Shown here piece by piece: positions 1-8,226 of a DNA stretch of 25,185 nt (positions are counted from its first letter, which is position 1; each line of letters opens with the position of its first letter). Origin of the DNA: an uncultured Duncaniella sp. (GTDB taxonomy: Bacteria > Bacteroidota > Bacteroidia > Bacteroidales > Muribaculaceae); assembly GCF_910577345.1 (NCBI RefSeq), contig NZ_CAJTMT010000039.1:1-25185 (forward strand). The letters are read 5' to 3'. The translations under genes and the position numbers were made by a program. The notes under the pieces are model-generated. The model saw only the letters and a list, made by a program, of their open reading frames with translations. It was not told the DNA's origin and searched no databases.

Positions 1-18
1 GATCAAACTCTTCGTTGT
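1..18 (-). rRNA. rrs: 16S rRNA, extreme 5' end only (partial)
   Basis: The complement of the first bases reads GAAGAGTTTGATC, the universal start of 16S rRNA. By alignment to the E. coli numbering the mature 5' end should lie near position 18, so only about 18 nt of the gene are present. The rest lies off the left edge. Contigs often stop here because rRNA operons are repeated. The two promoters and long leader immediately upstream support the call. Confidence 0.85.
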
Positions 19-310
19 TGTCTATCTTTTTCTTTTCTTTTCTATTTTATAAATAGAGCAGGAAAGCTGACAAAAAGAAGACCGTTGTTCTGTTCTTTTA
101 TTTTGCTTTCACAGAGACTTCGGCCGGATCCCGTCTGACTTATCGGTTGAACACCGGATATGGAAATTTGACAGAGTTCATTTTCTATCACCACACATAT
201 ATTATATATGGTGAATGACTCTTGTACTACTTCGTTATTGTTGCAAATATTTCAATGTTCTCGTTTCGCTTTCTCAGAAGCGCCTCTCAAGACGTTCAGC
301 GGAAAACTTT
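19..310 (-). other. rRNA operon leader (5' external transcribed spacer)
   Basis: About 290 nt lie between the 16S start and the nearer rRNA promoter, with no plausible gene. Read on the minus strand it contains TGCTCTATTTAT at 60-49, which resembles a boxA antitermination element; that is a weak inference. GC-rich patches around 120-170 could form part of the precursor processing stem, whose other arm would lie beyond the 16S gene and outside the window. Confidence 0.6.
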
Positions 311-343
311 GCAAAGGTACGTCGAATTTTCGAGACTCACAAA
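311..343 (-). promoter_or_regulatory. rRNA operon promoter, proximal
   Basis: The minus strand carries TTTG at 343-340, a 20-nt spacer and TACCTTTGC at 319-311. This is a perfect match to the Bacteroidetes -33/-7 consensus (TTTG, 19-21 nt, TAnnTTTG). It points at the 16S gene. Confidence 0.85.
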
Positions 344-458
344 TCGTTTTCGAGATTTTAACATCTTTTTAACTTTTCATCGGCGAACCAAATCAAGTTT
401 TTCAGCGTTTCAATCTTTATCGCCTCACCGCTGTGGGGCTTGCTTCTCAAAAGCGAGT

Positions 459-491
459 GCAAAGGTAGACACTTTCTACATATCCTCCAAA
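459..491 (-). promoter_or_regulatory. rRNA operon promoter, distal
   Basis: A second perfect Bacteroidetes promoter lies upstream: TTTG at 491-488, a 20-nt spacer, TACCTTTGC at 467-459. Its -7 box is identical to that of the proximal promoter and the two are 148 bp apart. Tandem promoters are usual for rRNA operons. The sequence just after it includes a small GC-rich hairpin (CCCCACAGCGG region, 427-438). Confidence 0.83.
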
Positions 492-595
492 TATTCATAG
501 ATGTTTTAACAGAATTTTAACAGTTAAGCCAATTTTATTGCATTTACCACATTATATTATATTAAAGAATTTTACAGATGGAATTTGGGACTTTG

Positions 596-629
596 TTTGG
601 GAAAATAGAACAATTTTTCGTATATTTGC
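596..629 (+). promoter_or_regulatory. glmS promoter
   Basis: TTTG at 596-599, a 21-nt spacer and TATATTTGC at 621-629 fit the Bacteroidetes consensus. Transcription would begin near 635, giving a leader of about 155 nt before glmS. Confidence 0.7.
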
Positions 630-634
630 AAAAT

Positions 635-789
635 ATTTGGAACAATGTGGCCATCGGCCATCTTTCGGATATAATAGTAATTGTTAATTCATAATTCATT
701 CTTAATCTTGGAAACCGGCCGAGACGTCAGTCTGAATGAATCTCATGCCGGTTGATAAAAATTAAAAACACGACTTATTTAAAGACTTT
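635..789 (+). promoter_or_regulatory. glmS 5' leader with hairpin
   Basis: The predicted leader contains an inverted repeat, AACCGGC at 713-719 and GCCGGTT at 747-753, with an inner GAGA/TCTC pair (721-724 and 741-744). Its role is unknown. I do not see the conserved core of the Gram-positive glmS ribozyme. Confidence 0.35.
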
Positions 790-2637
790 ATGTGCGGAAT
801 TGTTGGTTATCTTGGCTCCAACGGAGCATACGAGATATTAATCCAGGGTCTTAAGCGCCTTGAATATCGCGGTTACGACAGTGCAGGCGTCGCTCTCATT
901 GATTGCGACGGCAAGCTTCATGTCCATAAATCACAAGGAAAGGTGTCCAATCTGGAGCAGGTAGCCCAGGCAGGATGCACTTCCGGCTCTCTTGGCATCG
1001 CCCATACCCGCTGGGCAACCCACGGCGAACCCAACGATGTGAATGCCCACCCCCATGTGTCGCAGAGCGGAATGATCGCCCTCGTACACAACGGCACCAT
1101 CGAGAATTATGCCGTTCTCAAAAAGGTCCTTACCGACCATGGTTATGAATTCAAGAGCGAGACGGACACAGAAGTGCTCGTGCAGCTCATCGAATATATA
1201 AAACTCACTTCCTCCTGCACACTCCTCGAAGCAGTGCGCGAAGCTCTCCTTCAGGTTGAGGGTGCATACGCAATCGCAGTTGTCGAGCAGGACAACCCCG
1301 ACACTATGATTGTGGCCCGCAAGAGCTCTCCGCTCGTCATCGGAGTCGGCGAAGGCGAGACATTTATCGCCTCTGACGCTACACCTATTGTCGGCTATAC
1401 TGACAAAGTAATCTATCTGAAGGACAACGAAATCGGCATCATCCGCCGCAACGAGCCCCTTCAGGTCATCTCGCTTTCGAGCAACGAACCATCCACTATC
1501 AATATCCACAAGCTGAAACTGTCTCTCGCTCAGCTCGAAAAGGGCGGTTATGACACCTTCATGCTCAAGGAGATTTTCGAACAGCCTTCGACTCTCCGCG
1601 ACTGTCTGCGCGGACGTATTGTCGACAACTGTTCACGCGTTGTGCTCTCAGGCGTAGAGCTCAACAAGGAGCGTTTCATGAAGGCAGAGCGCATCACCCT
1701 CGTGGCTTGTGGAACATCCTGGCACGCAGCCCTCATCGGCAAACGTCTCATCCAGGACTTCTGCCAGATTCCCGTCGAGGTGGAATATGCTTCGGAATTC
1801 CGCTACGGCAATCCGGTGCTCAACGAGAAGGACATCGTGATTTCAATCAGCCAGTCAGGCGAGACTGCCGACACCCTCGCTGCCATCCAGCTTGCAAAGG
1901 AGAAGGGCGCATTCGTCTACGGTATCTGCAACGTTGTCGGAGCATCCATCCCCCGCAACACCGATTCCGGAACCTATATCCATGTAGGTCCTGAGATTGG
2001 CGTGGCCTCAACCAAGGCTTTCACCGGTCAGGTGACCGTCCTCACACTCCTCGCGCTCTCTGTCGGCCAGCTCAGAGGCACAGTGGATCAGGAAACACTC
2101 CACAATGTGCTCGTAGCCCTCGACAAGCTCCCCGAGACAATCAAGGAAGCACTGAAAGTGGATCCCGACGTGAAGAAACTTTCAAGAATCTTCGCTTACG
2201 CCCACAATTTCCTCTATCTCGGACGTGGCTACAACTACCCCACCGCGCTTGAAGGAGCCTTGAAGCTGAAGGAAATCTCCTACATCCATGCAGAGGGTTA
2301 CCCCGCTGCCGAGATGAAGCACGGCCCCATTGCGCTCATCGACCACGAGATGCCGAGCGTGATTATCGCACCGAGCGATTCACTCTACGATAAGATCATC
2401 TCCAACGTGCAGCAGGTGAAGTCGCGCGGAGGTGCTGTGGTGGCCATCGTTTCACGCGGAAACCAGGCGATGAACGACATTGCCGATTTCTGCATCGAGA
2501 TTCCCGAAGTGCCTGAATGCCTGACTCCTATCGTGGCTTCTATTCCCTTGCAGTTACTTGCCTACTACATCGCTGTCAACAAGGGCAAGGACGTGGACCA
2601 GCCCCGAAATCTTGCAAAGTCTGTGACTGTGGAATAA
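790..2637 (+). CDS. glmS: Glutamine-fructose-6-phosphate aminotransferase (isomerizing)
   Basis: The protein of 615 residues makes glucosamine-6-phosphate from fructose-6-phosphate and glutamine, the first committed step to UDP-GlcNAc for peptidoglycan and LPS. It acts in the cytoplasm. The N-terminus MCGIVGY puts the catalytic cysteine at residue 2, as required in class II glutamine amidotransferases, and this fixes the start. HTRWATHG near residue 75 is the glutamine-domain signature. Two SIS sugar isomerase domains follow; CGTSWHA and SQSGETADT mark the first one. The C-terminus DQPRNLAKSVTVE is the family ending. The length is close to the 609 residues of E. coli GlmS. It is transcribed alone, from its own promoter to its own terminator. 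Confidence 0.98.
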   Translation: MCGIVGYLGSNGAYEILIQGLKRLEYRGYDSAGVALIDCDGKLHVHKSQGKVSNLEQVAQAGCTSGSLGIAHTRWATHGEPNDVNAHPHVSQSGMIALVHNGTIENYAVLKKVLTDHGYEFKSETDTEVLVQLIEYIKLTSSCTLLEAVREALLQVEGAYAIAVVEQDNPDTMIVARKSSPLVIGVGEGETFIASDATPIVGYTDKVIYLKDNEIGIIRRNEPLQVISLSSNEPSTINIHKLKLSLAQLEKGGYDTFMLKEIFEQPSTLRDCLRGRIVDNCSRVVLSGVELNKERFMKAERITLVACGTSWHAALIGKRLIQDFCQIPVEVEYASEFRYGNPVLNEKDIVISISQSGETADTLAAIQLAKEKGAFVYGICNVVGASIPRNTDSGTYIHVGPEIGVASTKAFTGQVTVLTLLALSVGQLRGTVDQETLHNVLVALDKLPETIKEALKVDPDVKKLSRIFAYAHNFLYLGRGYNYPTALEGALKLKEISYIHAEGYPAAEMKHGPIALIDHEMPSVIIAPSDSLYDKIISNVQQVKSRGGAVVAIVSRGNQAMNDIADFCIEIPEVPECLTPIVASIPLQLLAYYIAVNKGKDVDQPRNLAKSVTVE

Positions 2638-2662
2638 TCCCCACGCAGACTCCATACGATAC

Positions 2663-2697
2663 AAAAAGCTCACGGATTGACTCCGTGAGCTTTTTTG
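2663..2697 (+). terminator. Rho-independent terminator of glmS
   Basis: A perfect 12-bp stem (2665-2676 with 2682-2693) with the 5-nt loop TTGAC runs into a T tract. It lies 27 nt after the glmS stop codon. Confidence 0.9.
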
Positions 2698-2781
2698 TCA
2701 TCCGACATGTCAACTTTTTGGCCATACTGATGGTTCTATATAGACAACCACAAAACAATCAACTTAATCTATATATTTATT

Positions 2782-3366
2782 ATGGCTAAAAAAAGTATCA
2801 AAGGCACTGAGACCGAAAAAAATCTGGTCATAGCCTATATGGCTGAATCAGCTGCTTATTCCCGTTACACATATTATGCCGGTCAGGCTGACAAAGAAAA
2901 TTACTTCCCTATCGGTGAAATTTTCCGTCAGACCGCGGCCAATGAACTCCGCCACGGCAAGATTTTCTTCAAATTCCTTGAAGGTGGTAACCTCGACGTG
3001 AAACTCGGCGTTGACGCAGGCGTCATCGGCGATACAGCCTCGAACCTCGCGACAGCCGCAGCCGAAGAGAGAACCGAAGGAGTTGAACTCTATACAAAAT
3101 CGGCAGAAGTAGCCGAAAAAGAAGGTTTCCCTGAAATCGCTGAGCATTTCCGTGCAATCGCTGAAATCGAGCAGCGCCACGAGAACCGTTTCAATGCCTA
3201 CCTCAAGCAAGTGAAGGAGGGGACAGTATGGAAACGTGAGAAACCCATCACATGGCAGTGTCTCGTCTGCGGTTATCAGGTTGAAGGCACAGAGCCTCCA
3301 AAGGTTTGTCCCGCATGTGACCATCCCTACCAGCACTATATCGCCCTCGATATGGACGAACTCTAA
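2782..3366 (+). CDS. rbr: Rubrerythrin
   Basis: This 194-residue protein is a non-haem iron peroxidase that reduces hydrogen peroxide in the cytoplasm of anaerobes. The N-terminal ferritin-like domain (about 1-145) carries the diiron ligands in two repeats: E22 and ExxH at 55-58 (ELRH), then E96/E99 and ExxH at 130-133 (EQRH). The C-terminal rubredoxin-like domain has CxxC pairs at C160/C163 and C176/C179 for one Fe(SCys)4 centre. The length is normal for the classical family. The ATG sits directly after an AT-rich stretch with no Shine-Dalgarno. No clear -7 box was found, so it may have its own weak promoter between the glmS terminator and its start. It ends at a bidirectional hairpin. Confidence 0.97.
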   Translation: MAKKSIKGTETEKNLVIAYMAESAAYSRYTYYAGQADKENYFPIGEIFRQTAANELRHGKIFFKFLEGGNLDVKLGVDAGVIGDTASNLATAAAEERTEGVELYTKSAEVAEKEGFPEIAEHFRAIAEIEQRHENRFNAYLKQVKEGTVWKREKPITWQCLVCGYQVEGTEPPKVCPACDHPYQHYIALDMDEL

Positions 3367-3397
3367 AATCAGAAATGCAATCCATCCGAATAACGAA

Positions 3398-3433
3398 GAG
3401 GAGCGTGGCGACCCGAAGGTTTCCACGCTCCTC
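3398..3433. terminator. Bidirectional terminator between convergent genes
   Basis: An 11-bp perfect stem (3398-3408 with 3423-3433) lies between the ends of the rubrerythrin gene and the SDR gene. The plus side is followed by a T-rich stretch (TATTTCTTTT). Confidence 0.7.
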
Positions 3434-3470
3434 TATTTCTTTTGGGCATACCGCCCGGATGGAGGCTTTA

Positions 3471-4283
3471 TTACATTGCAAAGACGTTGAAACCACCGTC
3501 GACAACAGCGACTGTGCCTGTCACGAATTTGGAAGCATCCGAGATGAGATACTGGATGGTTCCGCAAAGTTCCTCAGGTTCACCGAAGCGACCGAAGGGG
3601 GTCTGACGGATGACAGCAGCACCGCGAGCGGTGAGAGAGCCATCAGGGTTGGTGAGAAGGGCGCGGTTCTGGTTGGTGATGAAGAAGCCGGGAGCGATGG
3701 CATTGACACGGATGCCGGGGGTGAACTTGGCAGCCACTTCATTTGCCATGAATGCGGTGAAGTTGGAGATACCTGCCTTGGCGGCTGCGTAGCCCATGAC
3801 GCGGGTGATGGGACGGAAGGCAGCCATCGAAGAGAAGTTGACAATCGAACCCTTGCCTGCCTCTACCATAGGCTTGAGGAAAATCTGGGTCGGAATGACG
3901 GTGCCGGTGAGATTGAGGTCGAGAACCTTCTGGAAGGCATCGATTTTCACGTCGAAGAAGTTGCCGTCGGGCGCGATGACCGCACCGGCCATGTTGCCAC
4001 CTGCAGCGTTAAGAAGCGCGTCGACACGACCATATTTAGCCATGATAGCATCGCAGTTGGCCTGCACGACTTCGGGGTTCATCACATCGGTCACGAGGAA
4101 CATCGCCTCACCGCCCTTGTCGGTTATAGCCTTCACAATCTCATCGCCTTCTTCCTGACGACGGCCAAGGATGACAATCTTCGCACCCTGAGTGGCGAGG
4201 TATTCACTGATGCAACGGCCGAGGACGCCGGTTCCGCCGGTGATGACAACCACTTGGTCCTTTACTGAAAATAATTCGTTCAT
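3471..4283 (-). CDS. SDR-family oxidoreductase, probable D-mannonate oxidoreductase (fructuronate reductase)
   Basis: The 270-residue protein is a classical short-chain dehydrogenase. The Rossmann signature TGGTGVLG is at 15-22, NAAG at 92-95, the catalytic serine at 151-152 and YAAAK at 165-169. It ends in a typical GTVAVVDGGF segment. SDR enzymes of this type beside uxuA are commonly D-mannonate oxidoreductases that interconvert fructuronate and mannonate with NAD(P)H; that substrate is inferred from context. It is the last gene of an eda-uxuA-SDR operon, 39 nt after uxuA. A 2-keto-3-deoxy-gluconate dehydrogenase-like role is the main alternative. Confidence 0.88.
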   Translation of the reverse strand: MNELFSVKDQVVVITGGTGVLGRCISEYLATQGAKIVILGRRQEEGDEIVKAITDKGGEAMFLVTDVMNPEVVQANCDAIMAKYGRVDALLNAAGGNMAGAVIAPDGNFFDVKIDAFQKVLDLNLTGTVIPTQIFLKPMVEAGKGSIVNFSSMAAFRPITRVMGYAAAKAGISNFTAFMANEVAAKFTPGIRVNAIAPGFFITNQNRALLTNPDGSLTARGAAVIRQTPFGRFGEPEELCGTIQYLISDASKFVTGTVAVVDGGFNVFAM

Positions 4284-4322
4284 GTATCTGTCAAAGTGTT
4301 TGTGTATGTTCTATATCTGAAT

Positions 4323-5495
4323 TTATTTGCACTCGGCGTTCTCTGCATCGATGGTAGCCATGATACCTGAAACCATACCGAGAGCAAGCATACGGCCATG
4401 GAAGGAGTAACCGGCGTTGTAGCCCATCTTCTCGTCGCCGAGCATGAGGGGAGCGTGGTCGACACGCATGGGGACACCGGGACGCTCTTTCTCGAATGTG
4501 CGCACGACGTCTATCAGGCGCGGGTCGAGGTGGGTCGACTCCTTGAAGTCGCCGTTGGGCATGACGTTGCAGATGCGCGCATGGACGAAGTGGGTGCGGT
4601 CGGCATATTTCTTCGCAAGCGCGGGAACATCGTTGTGGGCACCGGCGCTGAGCGAGCCGGCACAGAATGTCAGACCGTTGTGGGGATTGGGGACCGCGTC
4701 GAGGAATGCACGGATGTCGGCATCGCAGGTGACGATGCGGGGAAGGCCGAGAATCTGCAGCGGGGGATCGTCGGGATGGACACACATGTTGATGTCATAC
4801 TCGTCACAGACGGGCATGATGGCCTCAAGGAAGTATTTCATGTTCTCGCGGAGCTGATTGGCATCAATACCGTCGTAGAGCGCGAGAAGTTCGCGGAACT
4901 TCGCAACCGGGTCAAGGTCATTTTCAGAGATATTGCCGTTTACGAAGCCCTGGGTCTTCACGATGATGTTTTCGACGAGACGCTTCTCACCTTCGGCATC
5001 CATAGTCGACTTAAGCTCGTCGACGCGGGCAAGGATTTCGTCAGTATAGTCCTTCTCAGCGCCCTCGCGTTTGAGGATATGGATGTCGAAATATGCGAAC
5101 TCCGCACGGTTGAAGTAAAGATTTGAAGTGCCGTCAGGGTTGGGATATTCGAGGTCAGTACGCGCCCAATCAAGCACGGGCATGAAGTTGTAGCAGATGG
5201 TCTTCACACCGGCCTTGCCGAGATTGCGGAGCGACTCCTTGTAGTTTTCGATGAGCTGATCGCGGTCGGGGCCGGCATATTTTATCGACTCGCTGACCGG
5301 AAGACTCTCGACCACACTCCAGCGGAGCCCGGCTTTCTCGATGAAGTTTTTCATCTTTTCAACCTCCTCGAGCGACCACACTTCGCCATTGGGAATGTGA
5401 TGCAGGGCTGTTACGATGCCTTCGACACCGATCTGACGGAGCATCTCAAGAGTAATTTTATCGTTGGGACCAAACCAACGCCATGTCTTTTCCAT
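4323..5495 (-). CDS. uxuA: Mannonate dehydratase
   Basis: The 390-residue protein dehydrates D-mannonate to 2-keto-3-deoxy-D-gluconate in glucuronate catabolism. It is a TIM-barrel metalloenzyme of the UxuA family. The N-terminus MEKTWRWFGPNDKITL, the ALHHIPNGEVW segment and the CVHPDDPPLQILGLPR segment are family signatures, and the length matches E. coli UxuA (394). It is preceded by the KDPG aldolase gene and followed by the SDR gene, so the operon covers fructuronate to mannonate to KDG, and KDPG cleavage. The KDG kinase that would link the last two is not in the window. Confidence 0.97.
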   Translation of the reverse strand: MEKTWRWFGPNDKITLEMLRQIGVEGIVTALHHIPNGEVWSLEEVEKMKNFIEKAGLRWSVVESLPVSESIKYAGPDRDQLIENYKESLRNLGKAGVKTICYNFMPVLDWARTDLEYPNPDGTSNLYFNRAEFAYFDIHILKREGAEKDYTDEILARVDELKSTMDAEGEKRLVENIIVKTQGFVNGNISENDLDPVAKFRELLALYDGIDANQLRENMKYFLEAIMPVCDEYDINMCVHPDDPPLQILGLPRIVTCDADIRAFLDAVPNPHNGLTFCAGSLSAGAHNDVPALAKKYADRTHFVHARICNVMPNGDFKESTHLDPRLIDVVRTFEKERPGVPMRVDHAPLMLGDEKMGYNAGYSFHGRMLALGMVSGIMATIDAENAECK

Positions 5496-5530
5496 TCAGT
5501 GGTTTTTGTTTAGACGTGAGTATAAAACAA

Positions 5531-5574
5531 GGCGCAGATCCGCGAGGCTTGATTGACCTCCCCCGGACTGCGCC
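5531..5574 (-). other. Intercistronic hairpin between eda and uxuA
   Basis: GGCGCAG at 5531-5537 pairs with CTGCGCC at 5568-5574, with further pairing inside. In the minus-strand transcript it lies in the 105-nt gap between the aldolase stop and the uxuA start and is followed by only a weak T-rich stretch. It could be a partial terminator or an RNA-stability element that sets unequal expression. Confidence 0.4.
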
Positions 5575-5600
5575 CCGTATGATTTCTGTTTTCCGATAGA

Positions 5601-6269
5601 TTACTTGCGGGCTTCAGCAACGAACGAGAGCGCTTCGCGGCACTTGTCGGTGACATACTGCCAGTCCTGAGCAGCTACGCGGTCTTTCGGGAAGAGCTTT
5701 GAACCCATGCCGACACACCATACACCGGCCTTGATCCAGCCTTCGATGTTTTCCTTGGTGGGTTCTACGCCGCCGGTAACCATGAGCTTGGTCCAGGGCA
5801 TGGGAGCGAGAAGGCCCTTGACAAACTTGGTGCCGAGGACGTCGCCGGGGAAGCACTTGCAGAGGTCACAGCCGGTCTCCTGAGCTGCACCAACCTCGCT
5901 GACAGTTCCGCAGCCGGGGGTATAGGGAACGAGACGACGGTTGCAGACACGCGAAACTTCCGGATTGAAGAGCGGGCCAACGACGAAGCAAGCGCCGAGC
6001 TGGATATAGAGAGCAGCAGTGGCGGGATCAACGATAGAACCTACACCCATAGCCATCTCAGGACACTCCTTGGCAGCGAATTTCACAACCTCTGCGAAAA
6101 CTTCGTGAGCGAAGTCGCCACGGTTTGTGAACTCAAATGCACGAACGCCGCCATCATAGCAAGCCTTTACAACCTGCTTTGCAACTTCTGCATCCTTGTG
6201 ATAGAACACGGGAACAACGCCAGTCTCACCCATCTTGGCAAGCACTGCAATTTTATCAAATTTTGCCAT
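5601..6269 (-). CDS. eda: Bifunctional KHG/KDPG aldolase
   Basis: This 222-residue enzyme splits 2-keto-3-deoxy-6-phosphogluconate into pyruvate and glyceraldehyde-3-phosphate. The Schiff-base lysine is K138 in CKCFPGD, and the general base is E46 in FEFTNRG. GSIVDP and TGGVEPT are further family motifs. The reading frame stays open upstream to an ATG at 6446, but I chose the ATG at 6269. MAKFDKIAVL is the natural start of the fold, the extra 59 residues resemble nothing, and a good -7 box (TAACTTTGC, 6324-6316) lies inside the extension. It is the first gene of the hexuronate operon. Confidence 0.93.
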   Translation of the reverse strand: MAKFDKIAVLAKMGETGVVPVFYHKDAEVAKQVVKACYDGGVRAFEFTNRGDFAHEVFAEVVKFAAKECPEMAMGVGSIVDPATAALYIQLGACFVVGPLFNPEVSRVCNRRLVPYTPGCGTVSEVGAAQETGCDLCKCFPGDVLGTKFVKGLLAPMPWTKLMVTGGVEPTKENIEGWIKAGVWCVGMGSKLFPKDRVAAQDWQYVTDKCREALSFVAEARK

Positions 6270-6315
6270 AATTTCGTTTGGTAAATTTAAGGATAATGAT
6301 AATCTGATTATATTC

Positions 6316-6324
6316 GCAAAGTTA
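6316..6324 (-). promoter_or_regulatory. -7 element of the eda-uxuA-SDR operon
   Basis: TAACTTTGC on the minus strand matches the Bacteroidetes -7 box and lies 47 nt before the chosen eda start. No clean TTTG is present 20 nt upstream, so the -33 element is weak, as expected of a regulated promoter. Confidence 0.5.
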
Positions 6325-6468
6325 AGCAATTCCCATGAAACGCTGAAAAAAATTATCTCATTTATTGTTAATCCTTTCTCTGACAATCTAAAAATCGGTT
6401 CAGCCCATCTCAAAAAGCCTCCGATTACCTCAAATAATTTCAACACCCATTAAAAACTCCCTGGCCTC

Positions 6469-6500
6469 TTGAACTTTGGATAATAATTTGTTATCTTTGC
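6469..6500 (+). promoter_or_regulatory. Promoter of the four-helix-bundle gene
   Basis: TTG at 6469-6471, a 20-nt spacer and a perfect -7 box TATCTTTGC at 6492-6500. Transcription would start near 6507, so the 9-nt repeat array falls inside the transcribed leader of about 160 nt. Confidence 0.65.
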
Positions 6501-6511
6501 ATTCTCAGGAG

Positions 6512-6592
6512 TCAGCTCCGACCCTCAGACCAGTCCGACCCGTCCGACTTGTCTGACCTGTCTGACCTGTCCGACCAGTCCGATAACTCCGG
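6512..6592 (+). repeat. 9-nt degenerate tandem repeat in a 5' leader
   Basis: Six consecutive units of exactly 9 nt occupy 6530-6583, with consensus CCNGTCYGA. Imperfect copies flank them on both sides. Variation is mostly C/T and at position 3. A pyrimidine-only stretch (about 6595-6634, C and T runs) follows before the start codon. There is no open frame through it from a start codon. Confidence 0.85.
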
Positions 6593-6665
6593 CAATCCCC
6601 CCTCTCCGCTCTTCCCTCTCCCCCCTCTCCCCTAAACCCTCAAACCTCACTAAAAACTCACAACT

Positions 6666-7238
6666 ATGACAGGCTTCCTTCCAAAATCAGGTGGCTACCG
6701 CAATCTGAGAGTCTACCGGATTGCAGAAGCCATCTGCGACCTCACTGCTATCTTTGTCAAGCGATTCATACCCGCCAACAGCCGAACCCGCGACCAAATG
6801 GAGCAGGCAGCCCGCAGTGGCAAGCAAAACATCGCAGAAGGAAGCACAGCATCAGCAACCTCAAAGGAAACCGAGATAAAACTCACAAACGTGGCCAAGG
6901 CATCGCTCGAAGAACTCCTCCTTGACTACGAAGACTATCTTCGCCAACACAATCTCGCTATATGGGGCATCAACCACCCCCGCACCGACAAATTGCGCAG
7001 CTACCTCCGAAGCCAAGATTTCTCAAACAACCCTACCCGACTCGCCGAACACCTCGACCCCGAAGGCTACTGCAACCTCTGCATAACACTTATCAACCAA
7101 GCGACCTACATGCTGCGCAAACTACTCCAACGCCAACAACAGCAGTTTCTCGAAAACGGAGGCATCAAAGAACTCATGTTCAAATCCCGACTCGAACACC
7201 GCAACCGCAGCAATTCAACAAATACTCCCCTCAACTGA
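6666..7238 (+). CDS. Four-helix bundle protein with suffix domain
   Basis: The 190-residue protein belongs to the four-helix bundle family related to proteins encoded in 23S rRNA intervening sequences. The signature region is LRVYRIAEAICDLTAIFVKRF followed by RDQMEQAARSGKQNIAEGS (about 14-60). The part after residue 90 (RQHNLAIWGINHPRTDKLR onward) looks like the longer suffix form common in Bacteroidales. No enzymatic motif is visible and the function is unknown; rRNA or other nucleic-acid binding is suspected for the family. It is monocistronic here and unusual mainly for its repeat-bearing leader. The start MTGFLPKSGGYRNL is the only one that keeps the whole first helix. Confidence 0.85.
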   Translation: MTGFLPKSGGYRNLRVYRIAEAICDLTAIFVKRFIPANSRTRDQMEQAARSGKQNIAEGSTASATSKETEIKLTNVAKASLEELLLDYEDYLRQHNLAIWGINHPRTDKLRSYLRSQDFSNNPTRLAEHLDPEGYCNLCITLINQATYMLRKLLQRQQQQFLENGGIKELMFKSRLEHRNRSNSTNTPLN

Positions 7239-7413
7239 GCGACAAATAGAGAAGTAATCAGGACATTGGGGTCTCATTCAAATTAATTCTGAGGCATGTT
7301 TTTCGGCTTAATCATCATAAAAGCATCTATCAAACTCCATACTTTAGCTGTAAAGGTGCTTGTTTCTTTTCATTATTCCAAAGCCTCATATACGACGATG
7401 TATTTTGACACTT

Positions 7414-8226
7414 TCATTCATACATAACTGCCACAGAATAGTCATCCATGACTAAAACATCTTTATTGTATAAGGATTTCAACCATTTCCTTAGCATGAC
7501 CTCATTATAAACCACCTTTCGCAGTTTTCGTATGACCATAGTTTCAAAACTGAACTCTCCGATAGCCATTACTTTTTTTATGACATTGCTGTGCTTCGAT
7601 AGTTCGTTTTGAGCCCGACTTATCTCTTCCATATAAATCTCCTTATGGGAGAGTTCATACATCATTATAATATAATGAGCCAACGCATCGCTAGTCACGA
7701 AAACGAATGAATTCTTCCCCAATGTAAACTCCCCGCTTCCGAATCCAAGCGGATTCAATTCATCTTTACAATTGATAAGAAAAGGTGGGTTGTCAAAATC
7801 AGCCAATGATGTAAAGGAGTGGCTTAGTTTCTTAGTAGCGAAATCATAGTGAAACACCACACTATCACCGTACGCCATCCATCGACATGTTCCATCCTCT
7901 TGTTTCCAGACTGCAGCCAGCGTTGCAAAAGATCCCTCATCATAAAACTTATCAAGAGCCATGCCTCCCAATTCTTTTGCCGATTCCTCTGCCCGATTGT
8001 AAAATTCTTCCCATATTGATCCGATCCATTCATCCAGTTCTACAGATGATTGTATCGGTGAATCGGGTAGCATCCTTAACAGATATTTCGACCATCGGTC
8101 GGCAAACAATCCTCCGCCTCCCGCTCCATCCGAAACGGCGATTATATTTTTTCGAGCTATCACCGCATCCTCATTGATTGCGTTCTCCTCGAATTTTCCT
8201 AATGTCACGCTCTTTGTTTTCGTCAT
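7414..8226 (-). CDS. PP2C-type Ser/Thr protein phosphatase
   Basis: This 270-residue protein is a metal-dependent PPM/PP2C phosphatase, expected to remove phosphate from Ser or Thr on partner proteins in the cytoplasm. Metal and motif residues in order: NED (D20), SDGAGGGG (D33, G34), EGSFAT (97-102), YGDS (D121), TSDAL (D180) and the C-terminal DDYSVAV (D261, D262). All key acids are kept, so it should be active. The start ATG overlaps the stop of the DarT-vWA gene by 4 bp, so the two are translationally coupled. It is the last gene of the operon. In context it should reverse the action of the kinase encoded by the first gene, with the vWA protein as a likely substrate or scaffold. Codons are AT-richer than in the flanking metabolic genes. 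Confidence 0.9.
   Translation of the reverse strand: MTKTKSVTLGKFEENAINEDAVIARKNIIAVSDGAGGGGLFADRWSKYLLRMLPDSPIQSSVELDEWIGSIWEEFYNRAEESAKELGGMALDKFYDEGSFATLAAVWKQEDGTCRWMAYGDSVVFHYDFATKKLSHSFTSLADFDNPPFLINCKDELNPLGFGSGEFTLGKNSFVFVTSDALAHYIIMMYELSHKEIYMEEISRAQNELSKHSNVIKKVMAIGEFSFETMVIRKLRKVVYNEVMLRKWLKSLYNKDVLVMDDYSVAVMYE

Noticed and set aside
222..500. A 92-codon plus-strand frame at the left end
   Set aside because: It runs antisense through both rRNA promoters and the rRNA leader, and its sequence resembles no protein.
635..789. glmS ribozyme in the glmS leader
   Set aside because: The conserved ribozyme core and cleavage context are not visible, and the class is mainly from Gram-positive bacteria.
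3375..4268. A 297-codon plus-strand frame opposite the SDR gene
   Set aside because: It is antisense to a well-supported SDR enzyme, begins before the terminator, and has no family features.
6270..6446. N-terminal extension of the KDPG aldolase to an upstream ATG
   Set aside because: The extra 59 residues have no family match and contain the operon's -7 box; the inner ATG gives the normal length.
6666..7238. rRNA intervening-sequence context for the four-helix-bundle gene
   Set aside because: No 23S rRNA sequence surrounds it; the gene is free-standing with its own promoter.
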